Shown here one piece after another: positions 41,565-59,037 of a DNA stretch of 64,000 nt; the stretch's first letter is position 1, and every line of letters begins with the position of its first letter. The position numbers and the translations under genes are program-made. The notes beneath the pieces were generated by a model. The model did no database searches. It worked only from the letters and a program-made list of their open reading frames with translations, and was not told the origin of the DNA. The DNA is from Sycobia sp. Sy_11. Taxonomy: Eukaryota > Arthropoda > Insecta > Hymenoptera > Epichrysomallidae. The stretch covers positions 2,466,001-2,530,000 of the forward strand of contig JACCIC010000001.1 of assembly GCA_018907035.1 (NCBI GenBank). The letters are read 5' to 3'.

Positions 41565-41999
41565 TTATCGTTTAGTTTTGGACTCATTTTGAAAGAACCA
41601 ACTTTCATCACTAGTAATAACTCGATCGAGAAGAGTAGGATCATTTGCAACTTGTTCGAGACAATCTTGAGCGATGTTCATTCGGTGGGCTTTTTGCTCA
41701 TCTAAAAGGTTCTTCGGTACCATTTTCGCGCACAGTTTTTTCATGGCGAAATCTTCGGTTAAAATCTTTCGAACTATTTTCTGGTTAATATTCAACTCGT
41801 CAGCCAACATTCGAATGGTTAGTCGCCGGTCTTGATGCATAAAGGCGCCGACGTATTGCGCATTTGTGTCGATTCCCACTTGAATTGGCCTTCCGCTCGA
41901 CGTTTTATCTTTGACGCTCTCACATCCTTTTTTAAAATCGGTATGCCACCGAAACACCTGACTACAACTCAGGGCATCACTAACCAAGGACTTTTTCAT
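41565..41999 (-). pseudogene. mariner transposase, N-terminal piece
   Basis: A 144-codon open stretch matches mariner transposases: DNA-binding region with SCSQVFRWHTDFKKG, the GRPIQV linker, LADELNINQKIVRKIL, then the first catalytic Asp in VITSDESWFF. The frame is open further upstream (LEQRCAIKFCAILGETRQIL) without a clear Met. It ends at a TAA where relatives read on with SPQW and PKKAK. Confidence 0.88.
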
Positions 42000-42274
42000 T
42001 AGTATCTGTCGCGTTTCGCCGAGTATCGCACAAAATTTTATCGCGCACCGTTGCTCTAAATTTCTCTGTTCTTAATGTATGTTCGTAACATACACTACTT
42101 GCGAATTATTTCAAAATACTAAACAGCTGCCGAAGAAATGATTGTACAAGGGTCGTCAAGATCTCAATCGAGAGAGTAGGGATCTACTATTACGTTCGCG
42201 GAGTTACAGGATCGCAGTGTTACCACAAGCCCAGAAATAAAATCGGTCACATTACTTAATTGTCTGATCTCGTA

Positions 42275-42960
42275 TATCTTGTTTTTTGAAGAAACTTGTA
42301 ACAAAGTTAAAGAATTGTAAAAATATAGATTTTTTACAAGTTCAGTGTATTTACAAAGGCCTTTACGAAAATCATTGTATCGTGCTGATCGTTACGTTGA
42401 CGTTGCTTACAGTTCTTGCTTTTTCGGTTATTTGACCTGGCTAGGTACTTTCTCGACCTTTTATCGTTGTTTTATGACTTTAGTGAGATTTTTCAACCGT
42501 GACCATGGTATCTTTTATTTTTGTCTTATTATTCTTCTTTTTGTTTCTAGCTTTCATACTTACCGTTTCGCAGTTATTCTTTTTATCGTTTGTTTCCTTG
42601 AACTATTATCAATAAATTTAGTGCTATCAGCCATTATCATTGATAAATTACCATGATTCTATCTCCGTCTATTCACGTCTAACTTTGAATGATCCTGATA
42701 TTCTTCCATAAAGCTTAAACTAGCCAGTTCTCTGTCATGCCGCTCTTCTCATCGAAATTCAGCGGTTTCAGAACGCTTTTCTAAAATAATATAATCAATT
42801 GCTACCAACTCATGCGTTTTATGTTGCTCTCGCGTTTTTGAAATAATTTAGAAGATTCTCTATTATTAATTCGCATGTTCGAATTTTCGGTGATTTGAAG
42901 TCACAATTATTCAAGGTTCGTGTTTCTTGCGGTTTACCTCCTAGTATCTGTATTTACATT
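42275..42960 (+). mobile_element. probable continuation of the LINE after the mariner
   Basis: Beyond the mariner's right TA, frames continue with ETCNKVKEL, then a CIYKGLYENH-like stretch and TWLG. These are compatible with the degenerate C-terminal domain of a LINE ORF2, interrupted by stops. Evidence is weaker than for the reverse-transcriptase part. Confidence 0.35.
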
Positions 42961-43079
42961 CTTCACAGGATTGCGAGATAATACGTCAACCTGCAAGTTC
43001 GTTTTCCCCGAAATCTAAAGGACTATATATTAATATTCTGAGAGTTTAAAGCTCCATTTTATAACTTAAGTATTCAGAT

Positions 43080-43640
43080 CGGTTGTCCTGAATCAAACAA
43101 GAGATTTCTGCCACGTCATAAGAAGGATACACGACCACATACGTATGATCTAAAGATTTATACCGAATGAAGTATTGCCAGTGCTTTTATCTAATACAAT
43201 CGCATAAAGTAACTCGAGTCTCCCAAAAATGCGGTATGCAACAGCGAATTGTTCGTGCTTACCGAGTTTCCCTGGCGATAGAATGTCACCAATAGCATAA
43301 TTTGATGCGTCCGCTGCGTTTAGAAACGATTGATTGATTTTCAGTTCTTATAACACAGGTGCTCTGCATAAAGCCTTCTTTAGAAGCAAGAACGAATTGA
43401 TGCGTCCTCTATCCAAACGAATGGTTCATTACTCTGTAAAGGTTGTGTGAGAGTTTAAAAATGTCCTCAAAATCTTTATATCTGCGATATTACTCAGTCA
43501 ATCCTGAAAATTTTCGTATTTTTTTAAAAGTTTCGTATGTTTTTAACGAGTTTACGGTGCGGGAATTGTTCTACTACTTGTAGATTCTTAGGGCGAGCGT
43601 TTAGTCAACGCTTCCATAAGTGCTGCCTTATTTGCTGCAC
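43080..43640 (-). mobile_element. Ty3/gypsy pol fragment (end of RT, start of RNase H)
   Basis: On the minus strand, in broken frames: VEQFPHRKLV and IRKFSGLTE-YRRY near 43500-43590, the usual end of gypsy reverse transcriptase. ALCRAPVL and AADASNYAIGDILS follow near 43270-43350, the RNase H start, then GKHEQFAVAYR. The conserved first RNase H Asp is present. Stops and frameshifts make it a pseudogene. No LTR is seen nearby. Confidence 0.75.
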
Positions 43641-43749
43641 CCATTGCTAAAAGGATAGCTTATTTGATGCAGTGTCTTGCAAATCATACTGAGGTATACT
43701 ATCTGAGAAATCGACTATAAGGCAATGTGATGGAGTGAGGGAACGGCGA

Positions 43750-44280
43750 TCGTGAGCATCATTTGATAACAGGGTCAGAGGACGGGAGTTTATAATCAAT
43801 GCTATCTATGATACACGTATTGAATTGTTCATATGTAAATAATACGTCACCTACTGTTCGATAAAGATGAATTTTAAACGATTTTACTACGGCTTCCCAC
43901 AAATCTTCAAAGTGAGGAGAGCGAGGTGGTATGAAATGCCAATAAATATCTTCAAATTGTTTAAAAAAAGTGATGATTTTCTTGAAATTTCAAGAATAAT
44001 CTGATTTCTATAATTTCATTTTTTAGCCCAACAAAATTTGTCGCGTTGTCAGAAGATATATTTTTTGGTTTTTCTCGCCTAGCAATAAATCTGTTAATCC
44101 CTTCGAGACTCGCTTCGGTAGTTAAATTAGTAACTAGTTCAAGAGGTACCGACTTAATTGCAAAGTATACGTATATGCTTTGACCTTGGTTTTATTGTTA
44201 AAAGTTTTTCCTTTAGGAAGAAGGGCCCACAATAATCTAATCCTATATTTTCGAAGAGGCCTGGCAGTGTCATGTTCTAA
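43750..44280 (-). pseudogene. BEL/Pao integrase domain
   Basis: Motifs in broken frames: FENIGLDYCGPF (first catalytic Asp) near 44235, VPLELVTNLTTEA near 44130, SDNATNF (second Asp) near 44045, and HFIPPRSPHFEDLWEAVVKSF (Glu region) near 43900. All three catalytic positions can be seen. Frameshifts separate them. Confidence 0.82.
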
Positions 44281-44449
44281 CGCGTAAAATCTTTTTAAAG
44301 CCGTATCTTAGGAAACATGAGATTATTTTTGACTTAGTTAAATAGTAAACGTACAATATATCTACCATCGGTTTCCTCGCATAGTGTTTCGTCTAGCGAG
44401 AGATATTTTTTCACGACTTTAATTTATCATCAGGCGTAGTTATCAAATT

Positions 44450-44989
44450 TTACGTTTTAATCAATGTATTATTTAAAGGCATTATAATCTCGCCTGTTAC
44501 AATGCATGCTAAAAGAGTTTTAGAATTAGTTTTCTGCAATACTATATTTGCGTTACTAAGTTGTATTTGTCCATTACAAAGAAGTATATAAAAGATCTTA
44601 GTGCGTCTTAGCACGCCAATTCTCGACACTTTATTGAATTTTGGATTCGCAAGAGTAATAGTATTTAGAATATTTAATAAAGACGAATGTATACACCTTA
44701 ATGCCAAAACGTTCGTTATTGTTGTCAGTGCCACGATTTCTAATTCCGAATAATACGAATTAACTCTGTACATGATTTTAGTTTTTATACTGTAACTTGA
44801 GTGGGTGATCATTTGTCCTAATCCCGCAAAAGTTAGATTGATTTCTGTTTTTGTTAACTGTAATTTTTCAACTACATCTTTGGTTATAAAATGTGATTGA
44901 GAGCAATCATCTAATAGAATTCGCCACTCCTGAGCTTCATTATATCTGTCCATAATTTTTACATCAGTAGTACCCAATAAAACTTCCAC
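44450..44989 (-). pseudogene. BEL/Pao retropepsin-like (DUF1758) domain
   Basis: A 179-codon open frame starting MEVLLGTTDVKIMD. The active-site region reads ILLDDCSQSHFIT where the family has a DSG-type LLDSGSQSHFIT; the Asp is kept but Ser-Gly is replaced by Asp-Cys, so catalysis is doubtful. It is the longest intact frame of the element. Confidence 0.82.
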
Positions 44990-46789
44990 GTCCTACGTTA
45001 CGGTACAAGCATTTTTTGAAATCTCGTTATGCTCTACACTATCGCTTTGGAAGTTATCAACTTTCGCTGGTTTAGAAATGTTCGAAAAATGAAACAAAGT
45101 GTTATGTTTTTTATGGCACTTCTAACACCCGGAGGATAAGTATTTGCTTGTTGAATGATTTTGTCTTAAACAGTTTATGCATAACTGTTTTTCCTTCGCA
45201 GCACTACATTTTTCCTGAGCTGATAAGTTTAAGAATTGTTCGCACTGAAATATAGAATTATCAGCTTTAAAAAAGGTGCATGCCGGAGCTTTTTGAGTAC
45301 TAACGAAAGATTGACTCTGTCGACTATAATCTTGATCATTTGCTTTATGAGCTAGTCGCTGGTAATGGTGTTTGCTAATTAACGTGATTGACTCTTTTTC
45401 ATCACCTCTCTATCTAGCTTTGTTAGAAATTTAATTAGTTTACCATGGAAGTCGGATTGTCTGTTGGTTCAAGACTGCGTACCCATGTACCACGAATGTT
45501 TTTATCTAATTTTTGGATCAAAATATAAACTAAAATGGAGTTCCATGACCCGACTCATTTTTTAAGGGATGCAAATGCCTTATAGTACATCAACGATATT
45601 TCACACAAATTTCACATATGCATTGGCGAGCCCTTCCTAATCTCGGATATTTTTAATAATGGCTGGATATGCGAGTATACTATCTCCCTCGGCTTAGCGC
45701 ATCTGAACTTCAATACATCCTAGGCTACTACATAGTTTTCCACAGAAGCGCTCAATGATTTCATGACAGATATTAAATCACCACGAAAAGAATTTTTCAA
45801 ACGGTGGATTTTTTGTACTGCCGGTAGAGTTGAGTTCTCATGCACTATAGATTGAAAAGTTTCTCGACAGCTATACTATTCATGTGGATTACCGTCAATT
45901 GGTCGAATTTCTATTCGTGGCAAGATGCTATTACTTTCTTTAACAATAACATAACTTTGATTCGATTGTAAAAATGCAAGGATATCATTTTCTGCGACCC
46001 TTATCTCAGTTTTTAATACGTGTATAATAATTAGCGATAATAACTAATCTAAATAAAACTTATCAAATTCATCTTTTTCAAATTCTTGAGCACTAATTAA
46101 CACTTTATTGTTTGGCATTTCATTTATTAGTTGGTCGATTTTAAATTGTACCATACAAAATGATGTGTACAATTCTTGCAACTTAGTATTATGATTTTTT
46201 ATATCATCTATGGAGGCTTCTGGGTTACTTTCAAAACTTAAGAATACGCATGAGATTCCTCTTAACGTATGCGCGATTTTTTATTAACAACATATATTCT
46301 GCTTCACTCATTTTTATAATTTATCAATTTGAGCTGTGCTTATAGAACTTTTACAACTCTACTCCTTAATAGTAACAGATATTTTTACAATTGTTTAAAA
46401 GTCGAATTATATTTGATACGTACGATGTAGTAGACTTGATTTCGGTATACGTATTTGGACACGAATATAGGAATTTTCTATAGACAGTACCTGAATTTCT
46501 TGCAACAATGTAATCGTTGTATGTTCGAGTCGTTTGCTAGAGCTGTTGAGACTGCTGCACCTCACAAGTTGAGCCTTCTGTCCAATATCCAGCCAGTCCT
46601 TAGTAAATTGATACGTTCAATAGAAACGTTGAATATTACGATGTGCATACCTTCTTTATTCTATGATCTCCAGATTTTGATATATTGATATGATTGAAGG
46701 ATATGATGCATAGTATAATGAGAATGTCTTATTTGTTCTATCTATTTTCAATATTTCAGAAAGAATACTTTTGGAGATATCCACCTTAA

Positions 46790-47235
46790 ATGTGAACGTT
46801 AATTACAACCAATTTATTAATATTAAAGATAAATTTATGAAGGATCGGTAAATAAGAACTCGTTTTAGTTTATCTATATATGTAAATTTATACTCTGTAC
46901 AACAATATTTACATTGACAGTTGAATAACAAGAATGTTTACTGGACAAATGCTCGAGAATATCTGACAATGTTAAAAATTTAAATTAACAAAATACCTTT
47001 TATATGCAAAGGTGGGAGAATGTACAATTTGAGGTGTAGCCGGAGTCAGTTGGGATCGGTCGGATTGGATATTACCTAGATAATGAGGATGAACTGAAAA
47101 AGATGGAGAGGGGAAAGCGGTGTAGATAGCGGCGGGGTACTTCTTGTACTAATGTATTGGTATGTGTAATGTAAGGTATAATGTATTAGTGTTAACTAAC
47201 GTTCTTTAGCTGTCCTACGGGGTTGTTAATATTGG
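46790..47235 (-). repeat. candidate 5' LTR of the BEL/Pao element
   Basis: Upstream of Gag on the minus strand lies a TATA box (TATAAAAGG, 46996-47004). A minus-strand AATAAA (46813-46818) follows about 180 bases downstream, the layout of an LTR promoter and poly(A) site. The boundaries and a matching 3' LTR were not found; the 3' end of the element is lost next to the gypsy fragment. Confidence 0.3.
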
Positions 47236-47259
47236 AAAAATTCAAATTCTTTCCGACCT

Positions 47260-47578
47260 TTATTATATTTCATAATTGAATATAATTAAACCATCTTCTA
47301 TCATAATTATAAACGAATTTGCACACGCAACAAATCTAGATAATTTAGTTGTAGGAATAAGAAGAAAAGTATAAAAAATATAAACGAAGTTTTCGTAAAG
47401 GTTAATAATAAAATTAGATTGAAAGAAGTAACTAATTCGTAGATATAAGAATTTAATAATAATACTATTATAATATTAGCCATACATGTAGAAAATTTAT
47501 ATTCTTTTTGTCAATGAATTAAAATTATAAATTAGTTACAGCCTATAAAGTTTTATATTAGACATAATTAGTTTATAT

Positions 47579-47636
<58 letters not shown>

Positions 47637-50279
47637 TATAGTTTATATTAATGATGCTTTTATATATAGCGAATTTTATATACCGAGATTTTATATAACT
47701 GCAATTTTGAATGCAATAATTGAATTCGAATGCTATTCTTTTATATTATAAGAAAAGGAACGAAGGATTTGTTTATAAACATAGATACCTCTCCTATTTT
47801 GGGTTTTCCTCCACTTTGAAGACAATCTTCTCAGAAATTATCATAGGGTGGAGTTAAGATCAGGTATATTTATGAACGCCTTAAAGTTAAGACATCACTG
47901 CCGATTTTGATTTTTAATTGTACGGATCTTCGTGCAAAGGTTAAATTCGGACATTTTTCCTACTTATATTTTTCTCAAAATTTCTCGAACTTAGATTTCT
48001 TAAGACATTTTTTTCTGGCTTATATTTTTGTCGACAATTTTTTGGACTTAGATTTTTTTTCGAACTTAGTGTTTATCCTTATTCGGATTTACTTTTTGAT
48101 TATTTTTTATTTGGTTCTCTCTCGGCCTTAGGATTCGTTTACGTTAGTTTTTACATTATTATAAACTTTTCAAAAATTTTTCAGATGTAAATAATCAACT
48201 TCGGGCGGGGGAAGGGGGGGTCCGAGACGGAATTGTTTAATTGTGTTTTTCAGAAGTCTCGTTAGTACAGAAAAAATGTATAGAACAAAAAATATAGCTT
48301 TTAATGGGATTTAAAACTTTTGTTTGAAATATTTTTTTAAATATTTTGTCATTTTTGTTATTTTTGTATTTTCTAAGAGTGATTCGAAGAACCGCAATTT
48401 TTGTGTTGTTTTTTTATGGATTTCACTATTATGAAAACTTTAATTCCCCTAAAACCTAACAATGATATTCTTAGTTAGTACTCTAAAAAACATAAATGTA
48501 CAAATTTCTAGTTAAATTGGAAGTGGGTATACTTTGGCTATTAAAATTTTTTTTTAGATCAATACTTGGATAAATATTATGTAATGCTACTTTTTGATTC
48601 GCATAAATTTAACTTAGTAAATTTATCTAAACAATAAAGATAATTTATAGTTACTTTTTATATTTGATGTTTTGGATAAATCAAGTATTAAATCAATATT
48701 TATCAATTATTTATAAATCAATTGTTTATCAATCAGTTACTTTTCGAGTAAATTATTTTAATTAAACGTTTAATTCTTTAGGTATAAATAAATTAACACG
48801 TTAAAGATTTAATCAGACTATCAACTAATATCAACACTCAAGTTTTACAACTGTTATTTTACATTATGTAAGCAATAATAGATAAATTTGAAAATAATAT
48901 TTTGAAAGGATTTTTAACGGACCTATTGTATATTGTATATTTGTCTATAAATTGTAAATAAATTTTCATTTATATGAATATATGTTCTTTGTACTACTAA
49001 AGATACATAATTTTGTCAGATAATTCAGTTTGTCCAATATCCGAATATATAAGAACGTATAGAATGTGCTAAATTAAGTATAAATTTTTTTACAAATTAA
49101 AATTCTTAAAAATATTGATATACTCGCATAGATTATAAGGGAGCATAGAAGTGCCACTACGATGACAGTTCTGATCTTTCGATTCATAATTTAATATAAA
49201 ATTACAAAAAATTAATTAGTTTACAAAAAAAGTATAATTAATTATTCGAACTTATTTTATTATACTGAATGGCTTCCGCATGGGTACATGTTGATAACAT
49301 AAGTAGTCCAGTATAAATGTGAAATAAAAAATACCCCAACATAAAATTCGATAGAAATAAAATCTGGTTTATATATAAAAAACTTTTGGTAAAATTCCAT
49401 TTTTCGCGAATGTTTTCATTTTACTTTTCCCTGATCATGGCGAACCACATATTCACATCGACCTACATTAACTTCTATTTCTATATCTATTTCTATACAC
49501 ATTCGATGATGGCCTTTACCAGTTCTTACCTAAGGCTTTACTACTCATCTTTTACTATTCAAACAATTTCAATTTTTGATGTGTGCATATAATATATGTA
49601 TATATGAATACATATATACATATGAATAAGTATAGCATGCATTATTCATACGCTTAAAGGCACGGGCAAGCGCACGCACTTACATATCCATGCACGAATG
49701 CGCACATACACACTCACTCATACCTATAAGTTATGTATATTAATAAATTCTGTTACACTTCATAGTACAACTTGATACAACCCGGTACAACCTGGTAAAA
49801 CTTGGTAAAACTAGAACAGTAAAACATAAATCTAATTCTATTTTATTTATTTACTTTCATAATTTTTCTTTGCAGATTTTTTTATTAATTTGTTTATTAA
49901 TTATAACTTAATATATGTTATTTAATGATACAATATACACATGCATCAATAATAATTTTTGTCAACAATTTACTATGAGTAGTTCACATATTAGAAGAAT
50001 CTTCATAAGAAACTACACATTCCCGCGCTTTTTATAAAAAGATCAACAAGCAACAAGAACCAATAGTGATTGGTGAACTTGTAAATGCACAAATTGTCCG
50101 GAGATAATGATAATATAAGAAGCTTCAATTCGAGCGGGAACTTATAATAGATATTTTGGCATTGATGATAAAGTCGAAAATGCAACTCCTGGCAAGAGCT
50201 CAGCCGAAGATACCGAGTAAAGAAATCGAGCCTCCCACTCGGCCCGATTTTTAGGTTAACCGCGTTTTTTTTTATCGTT
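47260..50279. other. AT-rich intergenic DNA
   Basis: No gene seen apart from a TA array; a few short open frames are AT-derived. Confidence 0.6.
47583..47634 (+). repeat. (TA)n array
   Basis: TA repeat right of the transposon cluster. Confidence 0.95.
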
Positions 50280-56347
<6,068 letters not shown>

Positions 56348-57351
56348 GAGTGATACTGTAAATGTTTGAAATGGACATTTTTTAATACCTATAAAATGTG
56401 CAGACTTACGTCTGTTAAGTTGCATTAAGTAATCATGTGACTGTAAGTTTTCTGCCACAATGTACAAGAATTTAACACAGAAAAAAAATTTTTGACACGT
56501 GTAAGGTCAAATGAAAATCGTCTAGATATGGCCGTAAACTTCAGTTAATAATTAAAATTTAGTTACTTTTCTTATATTCTTTCGATGAAAATTTACTATA
56601 GCCGGTAAATATTTTTATAAACTTTACCTATTATTATTAAACATAAGAACTGATAGTTTTTCTTTCATTTAAATAGCCATTTTATTGAAAATATTTATAT
56701 TATATATTTGACTAGATTGAAACTTTCATAAATTATTATTACCGGACGATTCTTTAATTAATAGGCGATTTTTTATTGAAGAAACTTTGTAGTGTACAGT
56801 TATAACAGTTAGTGCAAGTCTATACAAAGAAGTAAAAAGTTTTTTAAAAAAACATAAAAATTTATTTTTTGTTCTATTCAAACGAATTATATAAATTTTC
56901 AAAATCAGGTATCCTGAGAGCTCTAAGTCTCGTCAATACATTAAAACAATTTTACATTCTCATTCCCTTAAAAAAAATTTTTGTATCATTTACATGTATT
57001 AACTAATATTGAATATTTATTTTTACTCTATGAATGTTATTCTACATGAGCCAATTTAATTTTTCCACATAATTTTATATTTCGTAAATGGATTATATTT
57101 ATCTAAGGTTAATACGCATAATACATATAAAATATTGGTATCGTGTTACTGTTTTTAAAATAATTACATTTATAAAATAACATTTTTAAAGTAACTGATG
57201 TGCTTAATGATTTTAATTTTTTTTTTCGACCTCATTTATTTCAACCTCTCTCAATACTCTTATCCTTACTATCATACGTATTACCTGGTATTACTTTATT
57301 TCGATTATCATATTTTCTTACACATATAAGTGCTTTTAAGCATTTACGTAA

Positions 57352-57393
<42 letters not shown>

Positions 57394-58394
57394 TGCGTCG
57401 CGCTTTTAAGAGCGCATGATATACACAATGAAGAAGAAGATGTAATGGGAGCTTGTCAAAAGTGAAAGTGCGCGTCTCCGTGAACACGTCCAGACTTTCT
57501 CTCATTCGAAACACCAGCACAGCATGCTTAATTCAGAAGAGTTTGTGTTGGTCAAGAGAATAATTCTCGAATATTTTTTATCAAAAAGGATCGGTTTCTT
57601 TATTTTTCTTTCAATGATTAAATTTTGGATCTTGATTCATAAGCAAAACTAACTTATATTTTATCCTTAAAAATAGCTAAAAAGATGTTCAATCTTTTTT
57701 TTGTGCTTATAAAATAATTGCGTATGCTTTCTTGACAATTTTGATTTGTTTTATGAACTGCATTTTTAAGTTTATTGTTTTGAGACATCATAAAATGTAT
57801 ATTATTAAATCTAATGCTTTTTTTTTTAGTTTTTCATATGTTTATTCGCGTGTATGTCTTTACACTATTTTTAATTGAAATTTTTATCTTGCAACGTGTA
57901 TTAAGCAAATTAGACGGCGATGTCGTATTCTTGGTATAATTATCATTACGTAAATGTAAAAAACATAAAATTATAAATGCGAGTATCATTAACTCATAGT
58001 TGCACTATTAATTAAATCTTACTTAATTCAGATTATAACTATTAATGTAATTATTCTAATACCTTGTCTAGAAATCTGGGCGGCTCATATCTCATATCCA
58101 TGCTACAATAATTACCGCGAGAAACCTGGTTTATTCGTTAAAAAAAAAAAAAATTATATGACAAAATTGACATTTTTATAATAATTTTATGATTAGGTGC
58201 AATGCTATGTTTTGCGTTTTGCAGATACTTAATTTGTTACTTTATTAATCGATATAATAATTATGCTCATTAGTTTCTTGAAATTGATCGAGAAATTCGG
58301 AAAAATCTTTGTCTGTCATCGATAAACACATACATCTATGTATATACACCGCAGCAGAGAAATAAGAGGGCTTTTACGAAAAATAAAAAAGATT
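56348..58394. other. SPT16 3' flank and intergenic DNA
   Basis: AT-rich with no coding signal. The SPT16 3' UTR lies at its start, but I found no convincing AATAAA close to the stop (an ATTAAA lies near 56552). Confidence 0.55.
57354..57390 (+). repeat. (AG)n array
   Basis: AG repeat between SPT16 and the secreted-protein gene. Confidence 0.95.
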
Positions 58395-58400
58395 TTTATT
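58395..58400 (-). terminator. candidate poly(A) signal for the secreted-protein gene
   Basis: AATAAA on the minus strand, about 315 bases past the TGA, in the context GTGAATAAAAATC. It is the first good hexamer in this direction. Confidence 0.4.
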
Positions 58401-58715
58401 CACTCGAGGTGTAAAAAAATAATAAGTACAATACATGTCGAATAGTACGAAAAAAGAACAAAAAAAAAAAAAAAAAAAAAACAAGTAGATAAAAATAAAA
58501 AGTACAGTCGACTAAGTTCTTCACAACTTGCTCGGCGGCTCTTCTTCCTGAAAATCGCGTCGATGCCAATGCCGACGGGCCGATGCGGTTGGTCAGCCGG
58601 GGCGATATCGTTATATATCGTTATTATCGTTATAATTCATGCACGCGCGCGCGTCCAACGCCAGGGAGTGCTCGGGGCGACGATCCAAAGCGTCGATCCG
58701 CCCTGCCGGCCGGCC

Positions 58716-59030
58716 TCAGTGCTTGCCGATCTGATCGATCTGGGTCTGGAGATTGTTGACGACCTCGGCCGGCACGTGCTCGCCGAGGATCTCGAACAGA
58801 TTGATCCTCTGATTGCCGGGTATCGACTCGTACGCGGCGAGCTCGATGCCCTCCTGGACGTTCTGGATCTGCGCGTCCTTGGGTATCAGGTAGGTCTGCT
58901 GGGCCTGCTTGATCGCCTCGTTGCTGAATAGCTGGCCGTCCTTCTGCTGGGGGAACGCGGTGGCCGCGCCGACGAGCAGGGCCATCAGCAGCAGGCCGAG
59001 GGGGCGGAAGACTGCCGTGCACGTTTTCAT
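58716..59030 (-). CDS. small secreted protein, 104 aa, uncharacterised
   Basis: Starts MKTCTAVFRPLGLLLMALLV, a clear signal peptide, with probable cleavage after GAATA before FPQQ. The mature part (about 80 residues) is hydrophilic and helical-looking: KQAQQTYLIPKDAQ, then ELAAYESIPGNQRINLFEIL and a C-terminal EVVNNLQTQIDQIGKH, TGA. It has no cysteines after the signal peptide, so it is not a disulfide-rich peptide. The reading frame is GC-rich within an AT-rich flank, which supports real coding. A CCTCCAG acceptor lies just upstream of the ATG, so the start is probably in the second exon. I think insect proteins of this kind exist, but I cannot name the family and assign no function. A TTTATT at 58395 is a minus-strand AATAAA about 315 bases after the stop. 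Confidence 0.75.
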   Translation of the reverse strand: MKTCTAVFRPLGLLLMALLVGAATAFPQQKDGQLFSNEAIKQAQQTYLIPKDAQIQNVQEGIELAAYESIPGNQRINLFEILGEHVPAEVVNNLQTQIDQIGKH

Positions 59031-59037
59031 TGTTCCT

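Larger units (their letters stand above)
40972..42272 (-). mobile_element. mariner element, 1301 bp, with TIRs and TA duplication; inactive
   Basis: Ends CGAGATCAGACAATTAAGT (left) and its complement (right) are flanked by TA at 40970-40971 and 42273-42274, the mariner target duplication. The length is typical of a complete mariner. The transposase lies on the minus strand in pieces. The helix-turn-helix part and the first catalytic Asp (TSDESWFF) are at 41565-42060, and the second Asp (YHDNAPC) is near 41340. The third region (MSPCDFFLFPHLKK) is at 41200-41250. The frame is broken by a TAA in place of the usual Gln after ESKTKR and by at least two frameshifts, so it is non-autonomous. It is inserted into an older LINE. 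Confidence 0.9.
43740..46311 (-). mobile_element. BEL/Pao LTR retrotransposon, internally deleted
   Basis: Reading along the minus strand: Gag starts at MSEAEYMLL (46311), with FESNPEASIDDI, LPRIEIRPIDGNPHE and LPAVQKIHRLK motifs typical of BEL/Pao Gag. A CCHC-type zinc-knuckle block (LCINCLRQNHSTSKY, then KCHKKHNTLFH) is at 45090-45250. The retropepsin-like domain is at 44450-44989 and the first residues of the RT polyprotein near 44290-44400. The sequence then passes directly into the integrase (44280-43750). The reverse transcriptase and RNase H are missing. Many stops and frameshifts. Confidence 0.85.
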
